From: an uncultured Paracoccaceae bacterium
Lineage (GTDB): Bacteria; Pseudomonadota; Alphaproteobacteria; Rhodobacterales; Rhodobacteraceae
DNA length: 41,012 nucleotides
Reading direction: 5' to 3'
Assembly (NCBI GenBank): GCA_937995865.1
Contig: CALKJA010000016.1
Coordinates: forward strand, 1 to 41,012
Notes under the pieces: generated by a model
Database searches by the model: none
Seen by the model: only the letters and a program-made list of their open reading frames with translations
What the model was told of the DNA's origin: nothing
In this document: one piece after another, positions 1 to 8,370 of the stretch
Numbering within the stretch: position 1 is the stretch's first letter
How the letters are laid out: each line of letters opens with the position of its first letter
Made by a program: the position numbers and the translations under genes

Positions 1-156
1 GTAGAGCTGCGCGGATTTGGTGCGTTTTCGGTTAAGCAGCGCGATGCGCGGACCGGCCGAAACCCGCGCACAGGTGAAACAGTTGAGGTTGAAGAGAAGC
101 ACGTTCCGTTCTTTAAGACCGGCAAGTTGCTTCGTGATCGGCTGAACGGGAAATAA
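1..156 (+). CDS. ihfB: Integration host factor subunit beta, C-terminal part
   Basis: The window opens inside a reading frame whose last 51 residues are the DNA-binding arm and C-terminal helix of an HU/IHF-family protein. The diagnostic stretch is [13 protein letters not shown] followed by [10 protein letters not shown], where the proline of the arm intercalates into DNA, and then the PFFKTGK segment. IHF beta pairs with IHF alpha to bend DNA in the nucleoid. The residues RxxRNPxTGE and VEEKHVPFF fit IHF beta better than HU. The gene is truncated only by the window edge. It ends three bases before the next gene, which suggests one transcript with the LapA-like gene. Confidence 0.9.
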   Translation, partial: VELRGFGAFSVKQRDARTGRNPRTGETVEVEEKHVPFFKTGKLLRDRLNGK

Positions 157-159
157 TTC

Positions 160-516
160 ATGCGCTACCTGCGGTATTTGGTTTTGGCGGCAATTGCCGT
201 TGTGTTGATTGTTGTGTCTTTGGCAAACCGCGGGGTCGTGTCAGTGAGCACGTTGCCCGAAGGTATGGCGCAGATGCCATTGTTGGATGCGTTTGCGTTT
301 GAGGTGCAGCTGCCGTTGTTTATTGTGATCTTTGGCGGCATCGTTGCAGGGTTGCTGATCGGATTTGTCTGGGAGTGGGTGCGCGAGCATAAGCACCGGT
401 CAATGGCGTCTAAGAAAAACCGGGAAGCGCATCAGCTCAAGCAAGAGGTCAACCGCCTCAAGGGGGAGCGCCACGAAGGCAAGGACGAGGTTCTTGCGCT
501 GCTCGACGAGCGCTAA
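160..516 (+). CDS. LapA-domain small membrane protein
   Basis: A 118-residue protein with two transmembrane helices (about residues 5-22 and 52-72) separated by a short loop, followed by a basic cytoplasmic tail. The tail (about 78-110) is rich in Lys, Arg, Glu and Gln in a heptad-like pattern and probably forms a coiled coil. This is the layout of the LapA/YciS family, whose members help assemble lipopolysaccharide or stabilise envelope proteases; the precise role in alphaproteobacteria is unclear to me. It starts three bases after the ihfB stop and ends nine bases before trpF, so the three are probably co-transcribed. Confidence 0.8.
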   Translation: MRYLRYLVLAAIAVVLIVVSLANRGVVSVSTLPEGMAQMPLLDAFAFEVQLPLFIVIFGGIVAGLLIGFVWEWVREHKHRSMASKKNREAHQLKQEVNRLKGERHEGKDEVLALLDER

Positions 517-525
517 GCTGCAATC

Positions 526-1167
526 ATGGACATTCGTGTAAAATTCTGCGGGCTGACGCGGCCTGCGGATGTCATCGCGGCGCGGGACGCGCAGGCGGCC
601 TATGTCGGCTTTGTGCATTTCGCCAAAAGCCCGCGGCATGTGAGCGTGCAAACTGCACGCGCGTTGGCACTTGAGGTGCCTATGGGCATCGCCAAAGTGG
701 CGCTGGTGGTCAACCCTGATGATGCCACGCTTGATGCGCTGACAGATGAGGTCCCCTTGGACATGATCCAGCTTCACGGCAGCGAGTCGCCTGAACGGGT
801 AGCCGAGGTTAAGGCGCGTACAGGATTGCCAGTGATGAAGGCGCTTGGGGTCGCAGGAGCTGACGATCTCCTTCGGATTGGGGCGTATTCTGGCGTTGCG
901 GACCAACTTTTGATTGATGCAAAGCCACCTAAAGATGCGGAGCTGCCGGGTGGAAACGGGGTCGCCTTTGATTGGACGATGATCTCGGGGCGCAAATGGT
1001 TCTGCCCTTGGATGCTGGCGGGCGGTCTGACACCGGGAAATGCCGCTGATGCTGTGCGGCTGACAGGTGCGGTTCAGCTTGATGTGTCCTCCGGTGTTGA
1101 AAGCGCGCAGGGTGTGAAAGACGCTGGCAAGATGGCAGCATTTTCGGCGGCATTAACCGGGCGGTAA
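526..1167 (+). CDS. trpF: Phosphoribosylanthranilate isomerase
   Basis: A 213-residue TIM-barrel enzyme that isomerises N-(5'-phosphoribosyl)anthranilate in the third step of tryptophan biosynthesis. The N-terminal [11 protein letters not shown] holds the catalytic cysteine. LIDAKPP (about residues 128-134) holds the general-acid aspartate, and LAGGLTPGN plus the terminal DVSSGVES are the phosphate-binding loops. The length is normal for the family. The usual GFVFYPKSPR is here [10 protein letters not shown], a mild departure. A 76-aa gene and three hairpins separate it from trpB. Confidence 0.95.
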   Translation: MDIRVKFCGLTRPADVIAARDAQAAYVGFVHFAKSPRHVSVQTARALALEVPMGIAKVALVVNPDDATLDALTDEVPLDMIQLHGSESPERVAEVKARTGLPVMKALGVAGADDLLRIGAYSGVADQLLIDAKPPKDAELPGGNGVAFDWTMISGRKWFCPWMLAGGLTPGNAADAVRLTGAVQLDVSSGVESAQGVKDAGKMAAFSAALTGR

Positions 1168-1190
1168 TCATCTCCCCTCAAGCTGAGCGT

Positions 1191-1421
1191 ATGCCACAGC
1201 TTCCTCCACATTTGACCCCTGACCTCTGGCTTGATCAGCTCTTCACCTCGCAAGAGGCGCTGAGAGGCGGGGTAGTGAAACGCAAGATCCGTGATGTGGA
1301 ACGGCTTGCCGGGCGAGCCGCGTTTGTTGCAGCGCTGGAATGTCGCGGGTTTCAGGCCGTTGAGAATGGCCGGCATTTTGTAGTCTTCTGCAATCTGATG
1401 CCGATCACACGGGTGCGGTAA
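1191..1421 (+). CDS. Small conserved-looking hypothetical protein (76 aa)
   Basis: A 76-residue basic soluble protein with no signal peptide or membrane segment. It begins 23 bases after trpF with an ATG but only a weak ribosome-binding site. The sequence ([51 protein letters not shown]) looks like a compact alpha/beta domain with coding-like composition. Its position between trpF and trpB suggests co-transcription with trpF. In related genomes I recall short ORFs here carrying a trpF-derived name, but I see no catalytic residues of that enzyme, so I assign no function. Confidence 0.65.
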   Translation: MPQLPPHLTPDLWLDQLFTSQEALRGGVVKRKIRDVERLAGRAAFVAALECRGFQAVENGRHFVVFCNLMPITRVR

Positions 1422-1464
1422 AAGGCCGTTCGAACGGCCTTGGAGACGCGATTTTGAAATCGCG
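1422..1464 (+). promoter_or_regulatory. Two perfect hairpins upstream of the trpF-side terminator
   Basis: Immediately after the stop codon at 1421 there is a perfect 20-bp palindrome (1422-1441, arms AAGGCCGTTC/GAACGGCCTT). Six bases later comes an 18-bp inverted repeat (1447-1464, arms CGCGATTT/AAATCGCG). Neither is followed by a T-run, so alone they are not classical terminators. Together with the hairpin at 1493-1512 they fill the trpB leader. Confidence 0.6.
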
Positions 1465-1492
1465 AAGGGCGCGGTGCGTGCAACGCTATGCC

Positions 1493-1515
1493 AAGGGCCT
1501 TCGAAGGCCCTTTTT
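1493..1515 (+). terminator. Rho-independent terminator between trpF side and trpB
   Basis: A perfect 20-bp inverted repeat, AAGGGCCTTC/GAAGGCCCTT, runs directly into TTTTT. It should end the ihfB-lapA-trpF transcript or, if controlled, limit read-through into trpB, which begins 70 bases downstream. Its 3' arm (AAGGCC at 1504-1509) can also pair with the 3' arm (GGCCTT at 1436-1441) of the first upstream hairpin. Confidence 0.75.
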
Positions 1516-1585
1516 CTGTGCCCTCTCCCTTTACGCCTTTGCGCCTGCACGCTACCAAAGCGGGCGCAGCATCCGGGAGGGTCCA

Positions 1586-2833
1586 ATGGCAGACGATCTC
1601 TTTAATTCCTTCATGACAGGCCCTGACGAGCAGGGTCGCTTTGGCAAATTCGGGGGCCGTTTCGTTTCGGAGACCTTGATGCCGCTGATCCTCTCGCTTG
1701 AAGAGGAATATGAGCGCGCCAAAGACGATCAGACCTTTTGGGACGAAATGAATGACCTGTGGACGCATTACGTGGGCCGCCCATCTCCGATGTATCACGC
1801 GGAGCGTTTGAGTGAGCGCCTTGGCGGTGCCAAGATCTATATGAAGCGCGACGAGCTCAACCATACCGGCGCGCATAAGATCAACAACGTGCTGGGTCAG
1901 ATAATCCTGGCCCGCCGCATGGGCAAAACCCGCATCATCGCCGAGACGGGTGCAGGCCAACATGGCGTGGCAACAGCAACCGTTTGTGCGAAATTCGGCC
2001 TGAAATGTGTGGTCTATATGGGCGCGCATGATGTGCAGCGTCAGGCCCCTAACGTCTTTCGCATGCGGCTTTTGGGCGCTGAGGTTGTGCCGGTCACCTC
2101 AGGCCGCGGTACGCTAAAGGACGCGATGAACGACGCGCTGCGCGATTGGGTGACCAACGTGCGCGATACATTTTACTGCATTGGCACCGTCGCTGGTCCG
2201 CACCCCTATCCCGCAATGGTCCGCGATTTCCAAAGCATCATTGGCAAGGAAGCCAAAGAGCAGCTTATGGCCGCTGAAGGCCGCCTGCCAGACACACTCA
2301 TCGCGGCGATTGGTGGCGGCTCAAACGCAATGGGCCTTTTCTTCCCGTTTCTCGATGACAAAGAGGTGGCTATTATCGGGGTTGAGGCTGGCGGCAAAGG
2401 CGTCAACCAGAAGATGGAGCATTGCGCCTCTCTTACAGGCGGTCGCCCGGGCGTGCTGCATGGCAACCGAACCTATTTGCTGCAGGATGATGATGGGCAA
2501 ATCCTTGAAGGGTTCTCCATCTCAGCGGGTCTAGATTATCCTGGCATTGGTCCAGAGCACGCATGGCTGCATGAAATCGGCCGCGCGGAATATGTTGCGA
2601 TCACGGATAAAGAAGCTTTGGAAGCGTTTGAGCTGTGCTGTGAGACCGAAGGCATCATTCCTGCGCTTGAGCCATCACACGCGCTGGCCCATGTCATGAA
2701 AATCGCGCCAGAGTTGCCCAAAGATCATATCATCTGCATGAATATGTGCGGACGCGGGGACAAGGATATCTTTACGGTCGCCAAACATCTGGGCTTTGAC
2801 ATGAGCGATACAGAAGGCCGCACGGCCGACTAA
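1586..2833 (+). CDS. trpB: Tryptophan synthase beta chain
   Basis: A 415-residue PLP enzyme that condenses indole with serine in the last step of tryptophan synthesis, normally in an alpha2-beta2 complex with TrpA. It opens with [22 protein letters not shown] (about residues 90-98) contains the PLP-lysine, [11 protein letters not shown] is the substrate loop, GGGSNAMG binds the cofactor phosphate, and NMCGRGDKD is near the C-terminus. The start is the ATG of [10 protein letters not shown], preceded by GGGAGG five bases upstream; reading further upstream in frame would run through the terminator hairpin. TrpA is not in the window. A terminator follows at 2861-2897. Confidence 0.97.
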   Translation: MADDLFNSFMTGPDEQGRFGKFGGRFVSETLMPLILSLEEEYERAKDDQTFWDEMNDLWTHYVGRPSPMYHAERLSERLGGAKIYMKRDELNHTGAHKINNVLGQIILARRMGKTRIIAETGAGQHGVATATVCAKFGLKCVVYMGAHDVQRQAPNVFRMRLLGAEVVPVTSGRGTLKDAMNDALRDWVTNVRDTFYCIGTVAGPHPYPAMVRDFQSIIGKEAKEQLMAAEGRLPDTLIAAIGGGSNAMGLFFPFLDDKEVAIIGVEAGGKGVNQKMEHCASLTGGRPGVLHGNRTYLLQDDDGQILEGFSISAGLDYPGIGPEHAWLHEIGRAEYVAITDKEALEAFELCCETEGIIPALEPSHALAHVMKIAPELPKDHIICMNMCGRGDKDIFTVAKHLGFDMSDTEGRTAD

Positions 2834-2860
2834 CCCAGCCTTGTGCGTTTAACAGATTAT

Positions 2861-2897
2861 TGGCCCGCGGGGATCCATCCTTGCGGGCCATTTCTTT
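2861..2897 (+). terminator. Terminator after trpB
   Basis: The inverted repeat TGGCCCGC (2861-2868) and GCGGGCCA (2883-2890) with a 14-base loop is followed by TTTCTTT. It lies between trpB and the convergent DUF2237 gene. Confidence 0.7.
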
Positions 2898-2919
2898 GCG
2901 TACTCTATCTTAGAAGCGC

Positions 2920-3300
2920 CTATGCGCGCCCGCTGTCATAAGCCTCAAGCACCTCAAGCGGCACGACTTCAAGCGCGCGTTTATGCGTGCCTGCCAAGTT
3001 TACCATCGGTGCGCAGCCTTCTTCATGGGCTTGGACAAAGCGGCCCGCACACAGGCACCAGCTGTCACCAGGCTTGAGGCCGGGAAAGCGGTATTCGGGG
3101 CGCGGTGTTGAAAGATCGTTGCCCACGTATTTTGAAAAGGCGAGGAATTCTGCCGTCAGCACCGCGCATACCGTATGGCTTCCCTGATCCTCGGCGCAGG
3201 TGTTGCACGCGCCGTCCCTGAAAAAGCCGGTCATAGGGTCTGTGGAGCATCCTTCTAAAGGCTCCCCCCGGACGTTCAGACTTGGGTCTTTTTCCAGCAT
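2920..3300 (-). CDS. DUF2237 family protein
   Basis: A 126-residue soluble cysteine-rich protein. The motifs GCSTDPMTGFFRDGACNTC (residues 17-35), GSHTVCAVLTAEFL and PGLKPGDSWCLCA are the signature of the DUF2237 family. The conserved Cys, Asp and His residues suggest a metal or redox site, but no function is established that I know of. It is the last gene of a minus-strand run starting at pth and begins 14 bases after the serine hydrolase, so it is probably in the same transcript. Confidence 0.85.
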   Translation of the reverse strand: MLEKDPSLNVRGEPLEGCSTDPMTGFFRDGACNTCAEDQGSHTVCAVLTAEFLAFSKYVGNDLSTPRPEYRFPGLKPGDSWCLCAGRFVQAHEEGCAPMVNLAGTHKRALEVVPLEVLEAYDSGRA

Positions 3301-3314
3301 AGTGGTTCCGTTCT

Positions 3315-4484
3315 TTATTGCGCGGCGGCTTGCGCCAAGGCGCGGAACGTCGCGAGGTTTTGGTCAAACGCGCCATCTTCACGAAAAGCGCGGTCCGCGC
3401 CGTTGGCAGCGATGACCACCTCACGCGCAGGATCGATATATAAGTATTGCCCGTAGACGCCACGTCCAAGAAAAGCGTGGTCTGGGTTGTCTAAGTCTTC
3501 ATCCGCAGGGATCCACCATTGATATCCGTAGTGGATATCCCCCGGTGCGGTGGGGGCAGAGGCGCGGGTTGCAGCGCGCAGCCAGTCCGCGCTGACGATC
3601 TGTTGGCCTTGCCATTGTCCGCCTTGCAAGACCATCTGGCCGAAACGCGCATAGTCTCGAGTGGTCATGTGCAAGCCACCCAACACAAAAGCAACGCCAT
3701 CCCCGTCTGTCACATAGGCCGCGTCCTGCTCAAGCGCGAGGGGCACAAGGATCTGCTCATTGAGAAGATCGGGAACATTTCGCCCGGTCGCGCCACGCAA
3801 AACCATACCCAGAACATGCGTATCGATAGAGACGTACTGCCACTGCGCTCCCGGCTCCACAAATGTTTCGTCCAAGCTTAAAGCGAAGTCATCCATCGAA
3901 CCGCCAAGCGCCAGAACGCGCCCCATACGATTGATATCGCTCCAAAAGTCCAGATAATCCTCATCAAATACAACGCCGGAAGACATGTTAAGGATGTTGC
4001 GCACTGTGGCCTTTTCATAGGCCGTGCCCGCCAAATCGGGCGCGTATTGCTTGGCCGGAGCGTCCAGATCGATCAGTCCGTCATCCACGGCGATCCCCAC
4101 AAGCGTCGACAAATAGGATTTCGCAACTGACCAAGAGATGCGGCCATGCTCAGCATCGGTTCCAAGGTAATAGGCCTCATGCACAACGGTCCCTTTATGA
4201 AGAACGACCATCGCCGTGGCGCTGCGGTCTGTGACCCACGCATCATAATCAATGGGTAGGGTCATCGCATCACCAGTCGGCAGCGGCGAAGGCGCGCTTT
4301 CGCCACGTGGCATCGCGGTTGAGAAGAACAGCTCTGGCATATTGGAGAAATTCGCAACGATCTTATCTTCGTCAAAGAGCGAAGTAACCGCCAGTAGCCG
4401 GGTAAGCCTATCGCGATTGGCGATCCCGGCAACAACCACGATAACAGCGAGCGCTAAGAAAGCGCGGATGATCCATTTGAACAT
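3315..4484 (-). CDS. Serine hydrolase, beta-lactamase (class C) fold
   Basis: A 389-residue membrane-anchored or exported serine hydrolase. The N-terminus has a hydrophobic helix (about residues 5-22, IIRAFLALAVIVVVAGIA) with no clear cleavage site. The penicillin-binding-type motifs are SVAK (Ser nucleophile and Lys, in ISWSVAKSYLS) and YVS (in WQYVSIDTHVLG). The family covers esterases, D-aminopeptidases and carboxypeptidases as well as beta-lactamases, so a resistance role should not be assumed. The start chosen is the ATG at 4484 because GGGAGG lies eight bases upstream; the in-frame extension to 4529 lacks one. It lies between the DUF2332 and DUF2237 genes. Confidence 0.85.
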   Translation of the reverse strand: MFKWIIRAFLALAVIVVVAGIANRDRLTRLLAVTSLFDEDKIVANFSNMPELFFSTAMPRGESAPSPLPTGDAMTLPIDYDAWVTDRSATAMVVLHKGTVVHEAYYLGTDAEHGRISWSVAKSYLSTLVGIAVDDGLIDLDAPAKQYAPDLAGTAYEKATVRNILNMSSGVVFDEDYLDFWSDINRMGRVLALGGSMDDFALSLDETFVEPGAQWQYVSIDTHVLGMVLRGATGRNVPDLLNEQILVPLALEQDAAYVTDGDGVAFVLGGLHMTTRDYARFGQMVLQGGQWQGQQIVSADWLRAATRASAPTAPGDIHYGYQWWIPADEDLDNPDHAFLGRGVYGQYLYIDPAREVVIAANGADRAFREDGAFDQNLATFRALAQAAAQ

Positions 4485-4546
4485 TTGAAGTCCTCCCAAA
4501 AACAACTTCAGCGCGCGCGACGGTCGCAATCAAGTGCTACGCAGCG

Positions 4547-5629
4547 TTAAGGCGCGGGCGCGATCCATTCGACCCAGCGGCCATGAAAATCCACACGCCC
4601 GAAGACAAGCGTTTCATTGCCGGGCCAAAGCCGCATGGTCAGGGCGGCCCCGGGTTTTTGATCACCGGGTTTTTGGTCGTCAGGCTCCATCGTGAACCAT
4701 GCCAAAGGCGCATCTTCAGTGGCGTTTTGACCTGCGGCTTCAATCATTGCGGTGCCGCGCGCGCGGGCCGCTTCGGGCAAATATTGCCAAGCGATTGTGG
4801 AGTAGATCATGTGGCAATGGCCCGCGCGCCGGTCTAACCGGCTGGGCAACCACGCTAAAGCATCGCTTTCATCCAGTACTGCTTCTGTATCTGGTGCTGT
4901 AAAGAGTGTGATTGCAGCGCGGGTGCGCTCCAACCGATCCGGTTGATCGGGCCAAAGGTAAGATTGCAGCCGTATTGCTTGGGCCGGGTCTGTCACATCG
5001 ATGGGCCGCAAATCTACGCCACGCGCCTCGGCCAGATAAGGCGGGCATTGCGTGGGAGCGGTGCCGCGCCATTCGGGTGCAAGTTGCACCGGTGAGTTAG
5101 TAGGGCCCAAAGTCAGGCCATCTGCATGCAGGCACATGAAATCCCAGTTCAGGTTCAACCCCGCGCTGGCCCCGATCTCTGATGTGACAAGCGGCTGTTT
5201 GAAGCGCGCTGTGAGCCAGTGACCGGCAGCAATCAAAACGGCAGCGCGGCGCACCTCATTGGTTTGAGGCGGGCTGTCCATCATGAGCAGAACGGCTTGC
5301 TCATGTGTGTGCAGTACTAAGCGCAGTGCGTTTGCCAAATCCTTATCGGGTGCCTCATGGGGTGGATAGACTGCGCTAAGCTCAGGCGCAGCACCGGTAA
5401 GGTGTAGGTGGTGCAGCGCGCCGCACAGGCGCAAAGGCACGGAATCGGCCTGTGGCCCCAGCGTGGCTTCTGGCCAGCCCGCAATGCGCTGGCCAAGCGC
5501 AGACTCGAGATCAAGCAGGTCCGGCAGCAGCGGTAGAATGCGCCCCATGAACGGTGAGCCAAGTCCGGTGCAGGCCTTGGATTGGTGCGCGAAAGCAGCG
5601 CGCAGGGCTGCAGAGATGCTTGCAGTCAT
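4547..5629 (-). CDS. DUF2332 family protein
   Basis: A 360-residue soluble protein. The order [20 protein letters not shown] near the N-terminus, then the central [14 protein letters not shown] and [12 protein letters not shown], then [10 protein letters not shown] fits DUF2332, a family of unknown function. The EIGASAGLN loop resembles the glycine-rich motif of class I methyltransferases, so a SAM-binding fold is possible but unproven. Its ATG overlaps the pth stop (ATGA), implying translational coupling. Near the C-terminus a short tandem duplication gives [10 protein letters not shown] (plus-strand bases about 4648-4680). Confidence 0.8.
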   Translation of the reverse strand: MTASISAALRAAFAHQSKACTGLGSPFMGRILPLLPDLLDLESALGQRIAGWPEATLGPQADSVPLRLCGALHHLHLTGAAPELSAVYPPHEAPDKDLANALRLVLHTHEQAVLLMMDSPPQTNEVRRAAVLIAAGHWLTARFKQPLVTSEIGASAGLNLNWDFMCLHADGLTLGPTNSPVQLAPEWRGTAPTQCPPYLAEARGVDLRPIDVTDPAQAIRLQSYLWPDQPDRLERTRAAITLFTAPDTEAVLDESDALAWLPSRLDRRAGHCHMIYSTIAWQYLPEAARARGTAMIEAAGQNATEDAPLAWFTMEPDDQKPGDQKPGAALTMRLWPGNETLVFGRVDFHGRWVEWIAPAP

Positions 5630-6327
5630 TTGAACTTATCCATCAACTTTTGCATCGCACTCCTTGTGTCGGATGCAGGGGCGGGGTTTGAGGCGGCGGC
5701 TTTGGCAATCGAGGACGGCGCGGTTTTTGCTTTCTTAGTGGTTGTGTTCGAAGACCTCGGCGGGGCCACGCGTAGCGCGATGGCATTCATGAACTTACCG
5801 CCATCTCCAGCGGCCAAATGCGGTGCTCCGTCTGCAATGCCGCGCAGCAGATCATCAAGCCAGCCTTCATCGGCCTTTGGAAAATCGCGCAGAACATAGC
5901 CGGGCACGGCGTCTTTGTGGCCCGGATGGCCAATCCCAAGCCGCACGCGGCGATACTCCGGCGTGAGATGTGCGTGGATTGAGCGCAGCCCATTATGGCC
6001 TGCATGTCCGCCGCCCTGCTTAACCCGCGCTTTGCCCGGGGCAAGATCCAGTTCATCGTGGAAAACGGTGATATCACCAACTAAGAGTTTATAGAATTTC
6101 GCAGCTTCCTGCACGGATTGGCCGGAGCGGTTCATAAAGGTCTCGGGTTTAAGCAAGAGCACTTTGGTATCGCCCAATGTGCCTTCTGTGATCTGCCCCT
6201 GAAACTTGCTGCGCCATGGGCCAAAGCCATGGTCGCGCGCGATCTCATCCATCGCCATAAAGCCGATATTGTGGCGGTTGCGGGCGTATTTCGCTCCAGG
6301 ATTTCCAAGGCCAACGAAGAGATGCAT
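5626..6327 (-). CDS. pth: Peptidyl-tRNA hydrolase with extended C-terminus
   Basis: A 233-residue enzyme that releases peptides from peptidyl-tRNA dropped by stalled ribosomes. [18 protein letters not shown] holds the catalytic Asn9 and His19, and [28 protein letters not shown] holds the conserved Asp and the substrate cleft. The catalytic core ends near residue 185. It is followed by a Ser/Ala/Lys-rich tail ending in QKLMDKFK, an extension I associate with Rhodobacterales Pth. It is the first gene of a four-gene minus-strand run, and its stop overlaps the next start. It is divergent from the Tat protein gene at 6482. Confidence 0.95.
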   Translation of the reverse strand: MHLFVGLGNPGAKYARNRHNIGFMAMDEIARDHGFGPWRSKFQGQITEGTLGDTKVLLLKPETFMNRSGQSVQEAAKFYKLLVGDITVFHDELDLAPGKARVKQGGGHAGHNGLRSIHAHLTPEYRRVRLGIGHPGHKDAVPGYVLRDFPKADEGWLDDLLRGIADGAPHLAAGDGGKFMNAIALRVAPPRSSNTTTKKAKTAPSSIAKAAASNPAPASDTRSAMQKLMDKFK

Positions 6328-6481
6328 GGGACGGCTCCTTTGGTCTGTGCCTATCGGGTCTGAAGCGAGGATTCCAGAGCGGGCAATCGCCGAGCTTTGC
6401 TCACGATCTTGTGCGGGGCGTTGCTTCCTTGCCGCCGTGGGATAGGTTTATGGAAAAGCGAAAGTTGAAGGAGCCTACGCC

Positions 6482-6988
6482 ATGATCCGTCAAACCGCCA
6501 GCCGCCGCCATTTCCTGACCCGGGTCGGTGCGGCGCTTGTTCCTGCTGTGGTGTGGTGTGGGGCGTCCGTGGCATCTGTTGCGGCAACGCCGACGATGCG
6601 GGGAGGGGCCAATAACTATAGGCCGGGCGCGCCAATTGTGGACCGCATCGGTGGCGGCGGCTTTTCCATGCGGGGCCGCGTTTTGCGCGCGGGCGATGGC
6701 GCGCCGCTGGCCGGACGGCGGATCCAAGTTTGGGCCCACACAACTGAAGGCCACGAGCGGGACGCGGCCAGCCACGGGGCCACATTGACCAATGCGGACG
6801 GGGTGTTTGTTATGGACATGCCTCAGATCGTTCCTGCCTTTGGGCAGGCGCATGGGCATCTGGCTTATGACGCCGAGGAAGATGCGGCCTTTGGCGGAGG
6901 TGAGTACGAAACGGTTTTTCTGCGCCCGTTGATGGGGTCTTCGCGGGACACGTCACTGGATGTCGATTTCGTCCTTGCCCCGCGCTAG
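6482..6988 (+). CDS. Tat-exported intradiol dioxygenase-like protein
   Basis: A 168-residue protein with a twin-arginine signal (RRHFLTRVGAALVPAVV, cleavage near residue 35 after SVAAT). The mature part resembles the beta-sandwich of intradiol ring-cleavage dioxygenases: NNYRPGAPIVDRI, then FSMRGRVL.GDGAPLAGRRIQVW, TNADGVFVMDM and AHGHL. In active enzymes Fe(III) is held by two Tyr and two His. Here HxH is present (HGH, about residue 120), but the second and third tyrosine positions read His/Glu and Phe. It is therefore probably not a working catechol dioxygenase. GAAGGAG lies eight bases before the ATG. It shares a strand and close spacing with the membrane cytochrome gene that follows. Confidence 0.75.
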   Translation: MIRQTASRRHFLTRVGAALVPAVVWCGASVASVAATPTMRGGANNYRPGAPIVDRIGGGGFSMRGRVLRAGDGAPLAGRRIQVWAHTTEGHERDAASHGATLTNADGVFVMDMPQIVPAFGQAHGHLAYDAEEDAAFGGGEYETVFLRPLMGSSRDTSLDVDFVLAPR

Positions 6989-7000
6989 GCGACGTTTTCT

Positions 7001-7040
7001 TTGGGCGTTGTTGGGCGTTGTTGGGCGTTGTTGGGCGTGG
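7001..7040 (+). repeat. Tandem 10-bp repeat, about four copies
   Basis: Three exact copies of TTGGGCGTTG (7001-7030) and a fourth copy TTGGGCGTGG (7031-7040) lie at the 5' end of the next gene. Because the unit is not a multiple of three, each copy presents its TTG triplets in a different frame, and gain or loss of a unit shifts the frame. Confidence 0.95.
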
Positions 7041-7558
7041 CGCTGCTGTGGCCATTGGCGGTTGCCCTGGGCAGCCCATACCTTGCGTATCGCAGTTGGA
7101 TTTATATCGGAGCGGGCTTTGCTGGAATAGTTGCATTGGGCTTGCTGCTGATACAGCCACTTGCGGCGCATCGGATCGCTTTGACACGGCGCGCGCATCG
7201 CGTAATTGGCGCCGCCATCATTGCAGCTGTTTCCATACATGTCGGAGGCCTCTGGCTGACCAGCCCGCCGGATGTGATCGACGCGCTCCTTTTACGCTCA
7301 CCGACCCCCTTTGCGCTTTGGGGCGTGATCGCTTTATGGGCGATGGTCGCGCTTGGCATCGCGGCGCTGTTCAGGCGGCGGATGGGGCCGCTTTGGTGGC
7401 GGCGGATGCATGCGGGGCTTTTGGTGCCGCTGATTGGCGGCACGGTGCTCCACGCGGTGCTGATCGAGGGAGCAATGGGGCAAGTCAGTAAAGCAGCGCT
7501 CTGTGCGCTGGTTGTGTTTGCGGCGCTTTGGGCAGTGATGCGGATGCGGTTGCGTTAA
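7001..7558 (+). CDS. Ferric reductase-like transmembrane (cytochrome b) protein
   Basis: A protein of about 175-185 residues with five predicted transmembrane helices. Four histidines are placed as in the ferric reductase-like/YedZ membrane domain: RRAHRVIG and SIHVGG on two helices, then RRMHAGLL and TVLHAVL on two later ones. These pairs typically bind two haems b for transmembrane electron transfer. The start is uncertain. In frame there is no ATG after the upstream stop at 6986-6988, only TTG at 7001, 7028 or 7031 and GTG at 7037, all inside the decamer repeat, and no good ribosome-binding site. Translation may be coupled to the gene upstream, 12 bases away. The periplasmic redox partner is unknown; the Tat protein is a candidate by position only. 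Confidence 0.75.
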   Translation: MGVVGRCWALLGVALLWPLAVALGSPYLAYRSWIYIGAGFAGIVALGLLLIQPLAAHRIALTRRAHRVIGAAIIAAVSIHVGGLWLTSPPDVIDALLLRSPTPFALWGVIALWAMVALGIAALFRRRMGPLWWRRMHAGLLVPLIGGTVLHAVLIEGAMGQVSKAALCALVVFAALWAVMRMRLR

Positions 7559-7647
7559 GGGCAGCCCCATAGAATTTATCTGCCAGATGATAGACCGGCT
7601 GAGGCGGCCAAAGACATCAACCGGGCCCAATTCTTAGATGCTTCAAC

Positions 7648-7674
7648 AAAAAAGGGCCCGCGAGGGGCCCTTTT
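7648..7674 (-). terminator. Terminator of rplY, possibly bidirectional
   Basis: The inverted repeat AAAAGGGCCC (7650-7659) and GGGCCCTTTT (7665-7674) gives an A-rich upstream and U-rich downstream flank on either strand. The longer T-tract (six) is on the minus strand, 25 bases beyond the rplY stop. Confidence 0.8.
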
Positions 7675-7698
7675 CAAATCGGTCCCAAAAAGACCTGA

Positions 7699-8349
7699 TC
7701 ACTCGTCGCCACCTTGGGAGGTGGTTTCAACGGCTTCCGGATCAACTTCACCGTCTTCGTCATCGCTGGATGCAGCAAGACCCGATGGTGCTTGAATGTT
7801 GGCAATCACGAAATCACGGTCAATCGTCGGTTTGGAACCGGCGGGTAGAGTGATGTCAGAGATCGTCAGCGTATCGCCGATTTCCATGCCAGACACGTCC
7901 GCGATGATGCTCTCGGGGATCTCGCCCGCAGTCACTGTCAGCTCGACCTCAGGACGAACGGCTGTCAGAACGCCGCCCTTCTTGATGCCGGGTGCAACGT
8001 CTTCGCCAGCGAACTCAACCGGAATGAACAACGCGATTTTTGTCTTACGGCGCAGGCGCATCAGGTCAAGGTGCGTTGGCAGGTCTTTGACCACATCACG
8101 CTGCACGTCGCGGCAGATCACGCGCACGTCGTCGTGGCCGTCAATTTTGAGGTTGAAGAGAGTCGCTTTAAAGCGGCCTTCTTTCAGCTTCTTGAACAGC
8201 ACGTTGAAGGGGATGTTGATTGCAAGCGGATCGGTGTCACCACCGAAAACAATGCCAGGTACTTGCCCGTCGCGGCGAGCTTGGCGGGCGGCCCCCTTGC
8301 CCGTCCCCGTCCGTACCGTGGCGTGAAGATCTGGGATCTCACCAGCCAT
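7699..8349 (-). CDS. rplY: 50S ribosomal protein L25 (Ctc-type)
   Basis: A 216-residue protein that binds 5S rRNA in the large ribosomal subunit. The N-terminal L25 domain ([37 protein letters not shown] to about residue 90) is followed by the TL5/Ctc beta-barrel domain (about 95-185: [33 protein letters not shown]). An acidic tail ends in [16 protein letters not shown]. The start at 8349 is chosen because L25 proteins begin here and AAGGAA lies nine bases upstream; the in-frame extension upstream has no support. It has its own leader hairpin and terminator, so it is monocistronic. Confidence 0.95.
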   Translation of the reverse strand: MAGEIPDLHATVRTGTGKGAARQARRDGQVPGIVFGGDTDPLAINIPFNVLFKKLKEGRFKATLFNLKIDGHDDVRVICRDVQRDVVKDLPTHLDLMRLRRKTKIALFIPVEFAGEDVAPGIKKGGVLTAVRPEVELTVTAGEIPESIIADVSGMEIGDTLTISDITLPAGSKPTIDRDFVIANIQAPSGLAASSDDEDGEVDPEAVETTSQGGDE

Positions 8350-8370
8350 GATAGTATTCCTTATGTAAGA

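Noticed and set aside
1422..1585. Classical tryptophan attenuator with a Trp-rich leader peptide
   Set aside because: No short frame with consecutive TGG codons is present in the leader; only the hairpins remain, and those are reported on their own terms.
3315..4484. A true beta-lactamase conferring resistance
   Set aside because: The motifs place it only in the broad serine hydrolase fold family; its context with pth and two DUF genes does not suggest resistance.
5626..5770. Fusion of a second domain to Pth
   Set aside because: The C-terminal tail is low in complexity and short, of the type I associate with Pth in this lineage, with no separate fold visible.
7001..7040. CRISPR-like array
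   Set aside because: The repeats are directly tandem, 10 bp long and have no spacers.
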